Source: Kribbella sp. VKM Ac-2568 (GTDB lineage: Bacteria > Actinomycetota > Actinomycetes > Propionibacteriales > Kribbellaceae). From it: a DNA stretch of 64,000 bases. Every line of letters begins with the position of its first letter. Position 1 is the first letter of the stretch. The notes beneath the pieces are model-generated. The model saw nothing but the letters and a program-made list of their open reading frames with translations. It was not told the DNA's origin and ran no database searches. The stretch covers positions 62,001 through 126,000 of the forward strand of contig NZ_SLVF01000013.1 in NCBI RefSeq assembly GCF_004345365.1, given 5' to 3'. Positions 42,400 to 50,264 of the stretch are shown one piece after another. The position numbers and the translations under genes are program-made.

Positions 42400-43153
42400 G
42401 GTAGGGGAGTGACTCGCTGGAGCCGGTGAGGAGCTCGTGGATCCAGGCGCGCCGCTGGTCCTGACTGAGCGACGGGCTTGTCTTCGCTAATCGATGCTGG
42501 ACGGTCACCGCGGTGTTGAGGCGCGCCTTCTTTGCAACGACGAAGAACGTCCTGATCGCACTGCGCGTCGTCGGTCCGGTGGCAAGCCACTCGTCGACGT
42601 CCTGCTGGGTACACGTCGCGGCGGTGCGCTGATAGGTCTCGTGCAGCCACACGAGGAACTTCACCGTTTCGGTGATCTCCTGTTTCGCCGAGTGGACCGG
42701 GTCACGAGTGGCCGCACCAGACGCCGCCTTGGCACGGATGCGCCGCAGGTGGTGCCAGGTCGCGAAGTGCTGCACGGGTTGCCGCACGTCCTCAGGGAGT
42801 CCGTCGAGCTTTGCGTCGATCCACTGCTCGAACCGGGGCAGGTAGAGGTCACGATGGGGGAGCAGACGGTGGTGCTGAAGGAGCGCGACGGCCGTTGGCG
42901 AGCCAGTCCTCGAGGATGCCGGGCGTCCACCGCCAAACCGTGAGCACGCTGCGCGGCTTGTGCGGCGAGCCACATCGCGCCTTGCCGTAGCGGACCTTGC
43001 AGACGCCGAACACACCGAACTCGCGGGCGTGAGGATTGCGGGCGAAGTCAACGGTCTGGAGGTGGCGCAGCTCGTTGACTCGCAGCCCGTAGGCATGCTG
43101 CCGGGGCAGTGGAGCGGGCTCTGCCTGGTTGATTCATCTGATGCAGTACGCAG
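42400..43153 (-). pseudogene. Mosaic broken recombinase (copy C)
   Basis: Leftward from 43153: LRTASDES, then in another frame AYGLRVNELRHLQTVDFARN, HAREFGVFGVCKVRYGKARC, SPHKPRSVLTVWRWTPGILE: a tyrosine-recombinase catalytic region with the first Arg in GLRVNEL. After about 43000-42890 the frame changes to a long stretch ALLQHHRLLPHRDLYLPRFE, QWIDAKLDGLPEDVRQPVQH, FATWHHLRRIRAKA ... RAWIHELLTGSSESLPYR, shared with copy B. Thus the copy contains parts of two adjacent recombinases joined by a frameshift. No complete active site remains. Confidence 0.75.
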
Positions 43154-43221
43154 ACTGCTAGTTGACATAATGTCGCTTATCGGCCATTTATGCAGGAGGT
43201 GACGAGAGGGGTTGGGAGGCG

Positions 43222-43560
43222 TCAGTCCAGCGGCGGGAACGTCCTGGCGATCGGTACGGTTGCCAGCCAGGACCGGAGTTCCGGGCTGAGTTGTCCGTGC
43301 ACCTGCAGGAGCGTCATCTTGGCGAACTCGCCGACGCGGCTGAGCAGTTCCTCGCAGTGAGCGTTGTGAGCGAACGCCGCCGCCGAATCCACGTATTCCT
43401 CGATGACGACGAATCGCACCGGATCGGCCTCGACGTACCAGTCGTATCTGAGCGTCCCCGGCTCGTCGTTCGCCGCGGCCGCCAGCGCCTTCGCCAGCGT
43501 GACGAACCCGTCCCGCGCGCCAGGAAGCGTTGTGAGCTCGGCCCGCACAAAGATCGTCAT
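43222..43560 (-). CDS. Antibiotic biosynthesis monooxygenase (ABM)-domain protein
   Basis: 112 residues, dimeric ferredoxin-like ABM fold. MTIFVRAELTTLPGARDGFV is the family's first strand, with YDWYVEADPVRFVVIEEYVD (the conserved E-x-W/E-E-Y region) and FAKMTLLQVHGQL. Members act as cofactor-free oxygenases or heme-degrading or quinol proteins; assignment to a pathway is not possible here. ATG at 43560; frame upstream to 43857 overlaps the integrase start and has no similarity. Convergent with nothing nearby, single gene. Confidence 0.85.
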   Translation of the reverse strand: MTIFVRAELTTLPGARDGFVTLAKALAAAANDEPGTLRYDWYVEADPVRFVVIEEYVDSAAAFAHNAHCEELLSRVGEFAKMTLLQVHGQLSPELRSWLATVPIARTFPPLD

Positions 43561-43660
43561 GGAAACCTCTCGATCCGCCGCTGTGGATGCTGCTCCTGGA
43601 ACGTATCCCCCAGAGGGTCCGGTGCAGACTTCGCCACCGAGAGCGGCCGGCAGACCGTCA

Positions 43661-43680
43661 TGCATAATCACCATTATGCA
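43661..43680. promoter_or_regulatory. Perfect palindrome TGCATAAT-CACC-ATTATGCA
   Basis: Eight-base perfect arms with a four-base centre, between the ABM and integrase starts. Related AT-rich words with CATAAT/TTATGCA recur at 43160-43192 and 43717-43726. Such sites commonly flank actinobacterial tyrosine recombinase genes, so this could be a crossover or regulatory site of the integrase. Confidence 0.5.
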
Positions 43681-43786
43681 GCAGTTCTGACTCTTCGACC
43701 GATCCAATAGTTGCCTTATGCAAATAAAGCGACCGGGGGAGTCAGACCACCGGAGAACTGTCGGTGGCGGCCGGTAGAAGTTCCCC

Positions 43787-44752
43787 ATGAAGGTTCTCGC
43801 AGCACAGTCGGCGTTCTTCGCTGCCCGGCGTCCCCGCAAGGACTCCCCCCACACCACCGACGCCTACCGCCGCGACCTGGCCGGCATCACCGCACTGCTG
43901 TCCGACGACGACCCGGAGACCCTCGATGTCGAAGACCTGACCGCACCCGTACTGCGAGCCGCGTTCGGCGCCTTCGCCGACAACCACGCGAAGAGTTCCG
44001 TACTTCGGGCCTGGTCGACGTGGAACCAGTTCCTCACCTTCTGTGTGTCCGACGGACTGCTCGCGGGGAATCCGATGGGAGCGGTCGCCCGGCCCAAGAC
44101 CCCTCCCCTCTCCCCCAAGCCTCTCCGTGGCGAGGACACACCGGAGAAGCTCCTGCGCTCAGCGGCCGACGGCACGAGGCAGTCACGAGACCCTTGGCCC
44201 GAGCGCGATGTCCTGGTGATCGCGCTCGGCCTGGTCGCCGGACTCCGCTCGGCCGAGATGCGCACGCTGACGGCCGATTCGCTGGCCGGCCGCCCTGGCG
44301 AGATGCGCCTCCACATCCACGGCAAAGGAAGCCGCGACCGCTCGATCCCCGTCGAGCCGATCATGGAGAAGATCATCGAGACGTACGTCGAATCCTGTGC
44401 GCGACGCTTTCCCAGCAAACGGTTCGGCCGGTCCACCAAGCTGCTACTGGACCGAACCGGTGAACCGATCGGCCGAGGCGGCCTCGAGTATCTGGTGAAG
44501 TCGTGCTACCGCTGGGCCGGGTTGCACGACCGCGTCCCAGTCGGTGCGAACCTGCACGCGCTCCGCCACACCTTCGCCACCAGGCTCGCCGAGGACGGCG
44601 CCACCGCCTCGGAGATCATGCGACTGCTCGGCCACGCGAGCCTCGCCACCAGTCAGAATTACATCGAAGCCACCGGCCGGGAGCAACGAGCCGCCGCCGC
44701 GAGCAACCGCACCTACCTTTCCCTCACCGAGGTGATCACCCCGGACGCGTAG
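43787..44752 (+). CDS. Tyrosine recombinase/integrase, XerC/D-like
   Basis: Intact site-specific recombinase of 321 residues. N-terminal SAM-like core-binding domain (RRPRKDSPHTTDAYRRDLAG to FADNHAKSSVLRAWSTWNQF), then catalytic domain with R154 in VAGLRSAEM, H257-x-x-R260 in HALRHTFAT, H283 in LLGHASLATS, and nucleophile Y292 in SQNYIEAT. All five residues are in place. ATG at 43787 with no strong ribosome site. The palindromes upstream and a UMP kinase 111 bases downstream suggest it is an element integrase with cargo, unlike the broken family around it. Confidence 0.93.
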   Translation: MKVLAAQSAFFAARRPRKDSPHTTDAYRRDLAGITALLSDDDPETLDVEDLTAPVLRAAFGAFADNHAKSSVLRAWSTWNQFLTFCVSDGLLAGNPMGAVARPKTPPLSPKPLRGEDTPEKLLRSAADGTRQSRDPWPERDVLVIALGLVAGLRSAEMRTLTADSLAGRPGEMRLHIHGKGSRDRSIPVEPIMEKIIETYVESCARRFPSKRFGRSTKLLLDRTGEPIGRGGLEYLVKSCYRWAGLHDRVPVGANLHALRHTFATRLAEDGATASEIMRLLGHASLATSQNYIEATGREQRAAAASNRTYLSLTEVITPDA

Positions 44753-44863
44753 CAACGCAGTACACGGCGGACGACTGATACGCAGTGCACGCCGGTTGCT
44801 TAATGGGGAGCCGTCGCACGTGGTTGCGGACAGAATGTGGCGAGTCCAACGACAGGAGAAGCG

Positions 44864-45571
44864 ATGTACCGCAGGCTGGTGCTCAAGTTGTCAGGCCAAT
44901 CCATCGCCGGATCAGCCCAGTTCGGCTTCAACAGCGACAGCCTCACGCATCTCGCCCGGGAGGTGATCGCCGCGCGCGACACCGGCGTACAGGTGGCCGT
45001 GGTGGTCGGCGGCGGGAACGTGTTCCGCGGCAACCAGTCCGAGGACTGGGGAATCGACCGGGTCGAGGCGGACAACATCGGCATGCTCGGCACGGTGATC
45101 AACGCCGTCTTGCTACGCGGTCGGTTGGCGGCGATGGGTGAGGAGGATGTGCGGCTGATGACCGCCATCCCGATCAACAATCTGGCCGAGCCGTACATCC
45201 GCCTGCGAGCACTCCGGCATCTGGAGAAGGGGTCGATCGTCCTGCTCGGGTGCGGGAACGGGCAGCCGTTCACGACGACCGACTACCCCGCAGTTCAGCG
45301 TGCGATCGAGCTCGGCGCCGATGCGTTGCTCGTCGCGAAGAACGGGGCTGACGGGGTCTACGACGCGGACCCGAACAAGGTCGCCGGCGCACAACGCTTC
45401 GACCGTCTCACCTATCAGCAGGTCATCGACAAGGGCCTTGGTGTGATGGACCAGAGCGCGTTCATCCTCGCCCGCGACCACCGGCTCCCGCTGCACGTCT
45501 TCGACATCGACCGTCAGGGCGCCGCGGCCGCGATCAGCTCCGGCGAGCACATCGGCACGGTCATCAGCTGA
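44864..45571 (+). CDS. pyrH: UMP kinase paralogue (PyrH-like), probable second copy
   Basis: 235 residues of the amino-acid-kinase fold, phosphorylating UMP to UDP. Start MYRRLVLKLSGQSIAGSAQF, nucleotide loop VAVVVGGGNVFRG, VEADNIGMLGTVINA and NGADGVYDADPNKV follow the PyrH order. It differs from housekeeping PyrH: KLSGQS (usual KLSGE), LLGCGNGQPFTTTDYPAVQ (usual GGTGNPFFTTDTAA). Housekeeping pyrH stands between tsf and frr, none of which is here. GACAGGAG lies seven bases before the ATG. Downstream of the integrase, hence likely cargo. Confidence 0.88.
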   Translation: MYRRLVLKLSGQSIAGSAQFGFNSDSLTHLAREVIAARDTGVQVAVVVGGGNVFRGNQSEDWGIDRVEADNIGMLGTVINAVLLRGRLAAMGEEDVRLMTAIPINNLAEPYIRLRALRHLEKGSIVLLGCGNGQPFTTTDYPAVQRAIELGADALLVAKNGADGVYDADPNKVAGAQRFDRLTYQQVIDKGLGVMDQSAFILARDHRLPLHVFDIDRQGAAAAISSGEHIGTVIS

Positions 45572-45935
45572 GCCCCACGAGCGGCAGGTCCGCGTTGATC
45601 GCATCCAGGTGCGGCGCGAACCAGTCGCCGTCGGCCTCGTGCTCCCAGTGCAGGGCCATCACCGACCAGACGACCCGGTAGAAGGTAAGCGTCCACTCGA
45701 GCTCGGGAGGCCGCTCGAGGCCGTAGCCGTTGAGCAAGGCATCGGTCGAGGCCGATCCCGCCCGCGAGAACCGCCCGAGATCGAACAGCGGATCACCGAA
45801 AGCCGCGTCGCCCCAGTCGATGATCCAGTCAGTTCTTCACCAGACGCGTCGATGTGTCGCGGGTGATGCCGATGAAGCCCTGGACTGGGTTCGACCGAGG
45901 CGATCGGGCCGACGGTCCGTGCTCCGACTGTGGCG
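45564..45935 (-). pseudogene. Aminoglycoside-phosphotransferase-family remnant
   Basis: Leftward from about 45935: TVGPIASVEPSPGLHRHHPR, HIDASGEELTG (degenerate Brenner motif), then after a frameshift near 45815 WIIDWGDAAFGDPLFDLGRF, SRAGSASTDALLNGYGLERP and DADGDWF... ending LPLVGLS at 45564, which overlaps the stop of the UMP kinase by eight bases. D-W-G (usually DFG/DWG) survives but the HGD site does not, and the N-terminal half is missing. Inactive. Confidence 0.75.
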
Positions 45936-45947
45936 ACGAGGCGGGGA

Positions 45948-46993
45948 TCAATCACCGACCGAAGGTAATACGTCAGCGGCGAATCGCTTGAGTTGGTCGC
46001 CGAGTCGCGCCGGCGGAAACAACCAAAGCCCGAGCGAGTCAGCACCCGCGTCGAGCAGACGCTGGAGACGCTCGCTCACCGTCGCGGGGTCACCCGCCAC
46101 GGCGAACTCATCAACCCACTCGTCCTCAACCACAAGTTCCTCACCCGGACCAACCCCCGCAATCCGCTCCCTCACCTCAACCCCGTACTTCGACTGCCCC
46201 ACCAACGCCCACTCCGACTCAGCCCGAAGAAAGAACCCCACAGCCCCCCGAACCGCCTCCCGAGCCACCGCCCCGTCCTCATCCACAGCCGCCAACACAT
46301 ACGCCGCAACCGGCGGGACGAAGTCGCCCGCTCCCCCGCCACCCTCTGCCCCGGCCGCTCCCACCACGCCCTGCCCCCTCGCGCCTGCTCGGGCGGCGGC
46401 TCCGCTGGCGACCTGTTCGGTTGCCCAGCTGACATAGGCGGCCCTGCCAGGACTGAGAGGAGGACGCCGTCGGCCAACCTGCCTGCGGTTTGGAGGGCTT
46501 GTTGGTTGACGGCGCCTATCCAGAGTTCGGGTGGCCGGGTTGGTGGGTAGTCGAGCTTGAGGTTGTTGTACTCGTGGGTGACCGTCCGGCGGTCGACCTG
46601 GCCGCCGGCGAGGAGTGAGCGCAGTATCTCGAAGGTCTGGGTGACGGCGGTGAGTGGACGTGCGGGGAGCAGGCCCATCTGGTGGTTGTTGCCCAGGCCA
46701 ACGGCTGTGCGGACTCTGCCCGGGTGCATCCGCGCCAGACCGGCCAGTTCCATCGCGAGCACCGCGGGATGCCTCGTGACCACGCTCGCCAGACCGAGGC
46801 CGGCAGTCGCCGTGGATGTCGACGCCAGCAACTGCGTCAGGCCCGACACTCCCCCGGAGAAGAAACAGTCCTCGGAGAACCACAAGTCGCCGAACCCGAG
46901 CTCCTCCGCCAGCGCCGCCCCACGAGCCAACTCCTCCGGCGGCGTCAGACTCCCGAACACGACACCGATCCGGCGACCCGCCAGACGATCCAT
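45948..46993 (-). pseudogene. LLM flavin-dependent oxidoreductase with a frameshift
   Basis: Leftward from ATG 46993 (GGAGAGGGACTG before it): MDRLAGRRIGVVFGSLTPPE, LGFGDLWFSEDCFFSGGV, VGLGNNHQMGLLPARPLTAV, ELWIGAVNQQALQTAGRLAD, GVLLSVLAG, an intact luciferase-like half. Near 46441-46450 the frame changes and the rest continues in another frame as AYVSWATEQVASGAAARAGA through EEWVDEFAVAGDPATVSERL, to the stop at 45948. One base inserted or lost would restore a protein of about 348 residues, so either a real lesion or a sequencing error. Divergent from the tetracycline gene, promoter carries two matching palindromes. Confidence 0.85.
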
Positions 46994-47025
46994 CAGTCCC
47001 TCTCCAGATCCCATGAAACCCATTC

Positions 47026-47065
47026 GGACTGCAGTCCACATATGAAACTACCGGACCATAGTCCG
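47026..47065. promoter_or_regulatory. Paired operator palindromes between LLM gene and tetracycline gene
   Basis: GGACTGCAGTCC (47026-47037, perfect palindrome) and CGGACCATAGTCCG (47052-47065) share GGAC(C/T)(A/G)(C/T)AGTCC. The second lies exactly between a -35-like TTGATT (47069-47074) and a -10-like TAGTTT (47045-47050) of the leftward promoter with 18-base spacing, so a repressor there would block transcription of the LLM gene. A TetR-type regulator is a likely binder but is not encoded nearby. Confidence 0.65.
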
Positions 47066-47195
47066 ATTAATCAACCCTTTCAATCCACTTCGACCAGGAG
47101 AAAACTGTTTGCTCGTGGTTCGCGCTCTCTGCTGTACTCGCGGACGGATCACCAGCAGGCCGAACCGGCCGTTCACGTTCTCGAGGAGCGCAGTC

Positions 47196-47306
47196 ATGCG
47201 ACCTGACTTCATGTCGACCCAGAAAGGCACATTCACCTGTTCAAGGGACATGAAGCTGCGTGAGAACACTGAACTTGGGGATCCTGGCGCATGTAGACGC
47301 CGGTAA
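47196..47306 (+). CDS. Possible leader peptide upstream of the tetracycline resistance gene
   Basis: A 36-codon frame starting ATG at 47196 with GAGGAG eight bases upstream (MRPDFMSTQKGTFTCSRDMK). It overlaps the first 47 bases of the tetracycline gene in another frame. Tet(M)-type genes are known to use leader-peptide attenuation in other bacteria; here this is only suggested by the ribosome site and overlap. A coding function of the peptide itself is not expected. Confidence 0.35.
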   Translation: MRPDFMSTQKGTFTCSRDMKLRENTELGDPGACRRR

Positions 47307-49272
47307 AACCAGCCTGACCGAGAGGCTCCTCTTCGCCGCCGGGGTCATCGACGAGGTCGGCAGCGTCGATGACGGCAACACCCAGACCGACTCGCTGGCA
47401 CTCGAGCGGCAACGCGGAATCACGATCAAGTCCGCGGTCGTCTCGTTCGCCATCGACGACATCACCGTCAACCTGATCGATACTCCCGGTCACCCGGATT
47501 TCATCGCCGAGGTGGAGCGGGCGCTCAGCGTGCTCGACGGCGCGGTGCTGGTCATCTCCGCGGTGGAAGGCGTCCAGGCGCAGACCAGAGTGCTCATGCG
47601 CACCCTCCAGCGCCTCGGTATCCCGACGCTGATCTTCGTGAACAAGCTCGACCGGGCCGGAGCGCAGTACTGCTCGTTGCTGAAGAGCGTCGCGGACCGG
47701 CTCTCCGCGGCGGTCATCCCGATGGGGTCGACCGACCGACTCGGCACGCCCGGCGCCGCGTTCACGCCGTACGGGCGGGACGACACGAGCTTCACCTTCG
47801 CCATGCTCGACCTGCTGGCCGAGCGGGACGACCAGATGCTGGCGACGTACGTGGAGAACGAGAAAGCGCTCTCGTACGACGTACTCCGGGCGCGGCTGGC
47901 GGAGCAGACCCAGCAGGCGCTGGTGCATCCGGTGTACTTCGGTTCGGCGATCACCGGTGCCGGGACGGACGCGCTGATCGCGGGGATCCGGGAACTGCTG
48001 CCGGCCGGGCAAGGCGACGTCGAGGGCCCGGTGGACGGGTCCGTGTTCAAGGTCGAGCGGGGTCCGGCGGGCGAGAAGATCGCGTTCGTCCGGATGTTCT
48101 CAGGCGCGATCCGGACCCGGGACCGGCTTCGGTTCCACGGCGACAAGGAAGCCAAGGTCACCTCGGTCAGCGTCTTCGACAACGGCTCGGTGCTGACCCG
48201 CCCGGAGGTCGTCGCCGGTGAGATCGGCAAGCTCTGGGGACTCGGCGAGATCCGCATCGGCGACAAGCTCGGCGCGGCCGGCGAGTCGGATGACGGAGGA
48301 GACAGGGCCGGAGCGGGAGAGAGCGCGTACTTCGCTCCCCCGACGCTGGAGACGGTGATCGCGCCGACTCGGCCGTCGGACAAGGGGAATCTGCAGGTCG
48401 CGCTCTCCCAGTTGGCCGAGCAGGATCCGCTGATCAACCTGCGTCAGGACGACATCCGGCAGGAGACGTTCGTGTCGCTGTACGGCGAGGTGCAGAAGGA
48501 GGTCATCCAGACCACGCTCGCCGACGACTTCGGCATCGACGTCACCTTCCGCGAGACGACGACCATTTGCATCGAGCGGCTGGAGGGTGTCGGTGCGGCG
48601 GTCGAGTTCAACAAGAAGGACGGGAACCCGTTCCTGGCCACCGTCGGCCTACGCGTCGAGCCAGCCCCGGTCAACTCGGGCGTGAGCTTCAGCCTGGAGG
48701 TCGAACTCGGTTCCATGCCGTACGCGTTCATCAAGGCGGTCGAGGAGACCGTGTACGAGACGCTCGAGCAAGGGATCCACGGCTGGCAGATCCCCGACGC
48801 GACCGTGGTGATGACGCACTCGGGCTACTCGGCGCGCCAGAGCCACGCTCACGCTGTCTTCGACAAGAGCATGTCGAGCACAGCCGGGGACTTCCGCAAC
48901 CTCACCCCGCTGGTCCTGATGACGGCTCTCCAGCAGGCCGGTACGACGGTGTACGAGCCGATGCACCGCTTCGAGCTGGAGATCCCGACAGACACCGTTC
49001 GCGCTGTACTGGCGGCTCTGTCCCGTCTCCGCGCGATCCCGCAGGTCCCGGCGCTGGGCACCGAAACCTCTGTCCTGGAAGGAGAAATCCCCGCCGCCGC
49101 GGTCTACGAACTGGAGCAGCAGCTTCCCGCTCTGACCCGTGGCGAGGGTGTTCTCGAGTCGTCGTTTGAGCGCCACCAACCGGTCACCGGCCCGATCCCC
49201 GACCGGACGCGCACAGACCACGACCCGCTGAACCGTCGCGACTACCTCCTCCACGTCCTCCGTCGCGTCTGA
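47260..49272 (+). CDS. otrA: Ribosomal protection tetracycline resistance protein, OtrA/Tet(M) type
   Basis: EF-G-like GTPase of 670 residues that releases tetracycline from the ribosome. G1 AHVDAGKTSLTERLL (residues 10-24), G2 RGITIKSA, G3 DTPGHPDF, G4 NKLD are intact, followed by EF-G domain II (VFKVERGPAGEKIAFVRMFS) and domains III-V, including IERLEGVGAAVEF. Length fits OtrA (about 660) better than Tet(M) (about 640). GTG at 47260; ribosome site AAGGGA lies 11 bases before. A housekeeping EF-G would be longer (about 700) and start differently. Divergent from the frameshifted LLM gene, convergent with the LysR gene. Confidence 0.93.
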   Translation: MRTLNLGILAHVDAGKTSLTERLLFAAGVIDEVGSVDDGNTQTDSLALERQRGITIKSAVVSFAIDDITVNLIDTPGHPDFIAEVERALSVLDGAVLVISAVEGVQAQTRVLMRTLQRLGIPTLIFVNKLDRAGAQYCSLLKSVADRLSAAVIPMGSTDRLGTPGAAFTPYGRDDTSFTFAMLDLLAERDDQMLATYVENEKALSYDVLRARLAEQTQQALVHPVYFGSAITGAGTDALIAGIRELLPAGQGDVEGPVDGSVFKVERGPAGEKIAFVRMFSGAIRTRDRLRFHGDKEAKVTSVSVFDNGSVLTRPEVVAGEIGKLWGLGEIRIGDKLGAAGESDDGGDRAGAGESAYFAPPTLETVIAPTRPSDKGNLQVALSQLAEQDPLINLRQDDIRQETFVSLYGEVQKEVIQTTLADDFGIDVTFRETTTICIERLEGVGAAVEFNKKDGNPFLATVGLRVEPAPVNSGVSFSLEVELGSMPYAFIKAVEETVYETLEQGIHGWQIPDATVVMTHSGYSARQSHAHAVFDKSMSSTAGDFRNLTPLVLMTALQQAGTTVYEPMHRFELEIPTDTVRAVLAALSRLRAIPQVPALGTETSVLEGEIPAAAVYELEQQLPALTRGEGVLESSFERHQPVTGPIPDRTRTDHDPLNRRDYLLHVLRRV

Positions 49273-49281
49273 TCAGCGCCG

Positions 49282-50145
49282 CTATCGGACGGAGTCCCGG
49301 ATGGCTTGGATCAAGGCGGTGGTGGCGGGCGGGTCTGGCGGCTCGCCGTAGGTGACGGCGTAGATCTGTCGTCGGTAGTTGGGTATTTCGGTGGTATGGA
49401 CGTCGGGTAGGCGGTGGGCTTGGAGCGCAAGGCCGGGCAGGGTCGTGACGCCTACGCCCGCGGCGACGAGGGCTTGCACGACGACTATGTCGTCGCTGAG
49501 TGATCCGATGCGTGGGGTGAAGCCTGCTTGTCGGCACACGGTGGTCAGCTCTTCCTGGCACCGTTCGCAACCGCCGATCCAGGCGGAGTGGCGATGGTTC
49601 GCAATGCTGTCGTCGGGTGTTCGGCTGATGAGGTAGATCGGGTCGTCGCCGATGTGGACGAGGCGAAATCCCTCTTCCTCCACCGGGGCGTCGGCGTAGC
49701 GGAAGATGAGTGCGACGTCGATCTCGCCGTGACGCAGCATCTGTAGCGCTTCGACCGGGTGCTGGTCGATCAGGCTCAGCTCGAGCCCTGGGTGTGCTTC
49801 GGCCAGCGTGGCGGCGGCCTTGGGCGCGATCGTGCTCAGCGCCGACGCGTTGGCGGCCAGGCGAACCCGCCCGGCCTGCAAGCCGACCTGTGCTTCCAGC
49901 TCGTTGGTCGCGGCTTCGACCCGTCCGATGATCTCGGTGGCCCGGTTGGCCAGCAGTTGCCCTTCCGGGGTCAATCGGATCCCACGACCGACCTTCTGAA
50001 CGAGCTTGACGCCGGTCGCGGCTTCCAGGCGAGACAAGTGGTGACTCACCGACGGTTGCGAGTAGTGCAACTGTTTCGCCGCTTCGGTCACGGACCCGTG
50101 TCGGGCCACCGCGGCCAGAACCTTGAGATGAACCAGGTTGAGCAT
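49282..50145 (-). CDS. LysR family transcriptional regulator
   Basis: 287 residues. N-terminal winged helix: MLNLVHLKVLAAVARHGSVT, EAAKQLHYSQPSVSHHLSRL, EAATGVKLVQKVGRGIRLTP. C-terminal periplasmic-binding-like ligand domain of two halves (ALSTIAPKAAATLAEAHPGL, LSDDIVVVQALVAAGVGVTT). The gene diverges from the dihydrofolate-reductase-like gene with 119 bases between, and a T-N11-A palindrome lies there (50185-50197). Acts as a tetramer; effector unknown. The stop lies nine bases from the stop of the tetracycline gene. Confidence 0.92.
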   Translation of the reverse strand: MLNLVHLKVLAAVARHGSVTEAAKQLHYSQPSVSHHLSRLEAATGVKLVQKVGRGIRLTPEGQLLANRATEIIGRVEAATNELEAQVGLQAGRVRLAANASALSTIAPKAAATLAEAHPGLELSLIDQHPVEALQMLRHGEIDVALIFRYADAPVEEEGFRLVHIGDDPIYLISRTPDDSIANHRHSAWIGGCERCQEELTTVCRQAGFTPRIGSLSDDIVVVQALVAAGVGVTTLPGLALQAHRLPDVHTTEIPNYRRQIYAVTYGEPPDPPATTALIQAIRDSVR

Positions 50146-50184
50146 AGATCAAAGATATCAATGTGATCTTCGCAGGATTGGCAT

Positions 50185-50197
50185 TAGACGTCATCTA
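50185..50197. promoter_or_regulatory. LysR-type binding box
   Basis: TAGACGTCATCTA is an interrupted palindrome fitting the LysR T-N11-A rule (TAGA-CGTCA-TCTA). A second imperfect repeat, GATCA at 50147-50151 and TGATC at 50164-50168, overlaps the LysR start side. Placement between the divergent genes suggests autoregulation plus control of the reductase. Confidence 0.45.
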
Positions 50198-50264
50198 TCT
50201 GTCGATCCATGCTCTAGGTATCAAGGTTCCCGCGGCCGCAGCGGCCGCCGACTGAGGAGGCGCG

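Noticed and set aside
47158-47170. GGCCG-AAC-CGGCC hairpin as attenuator of the tetracycline gene
   Set aside because: Only five pairs, no T-run, and no competing structure was found by eye.
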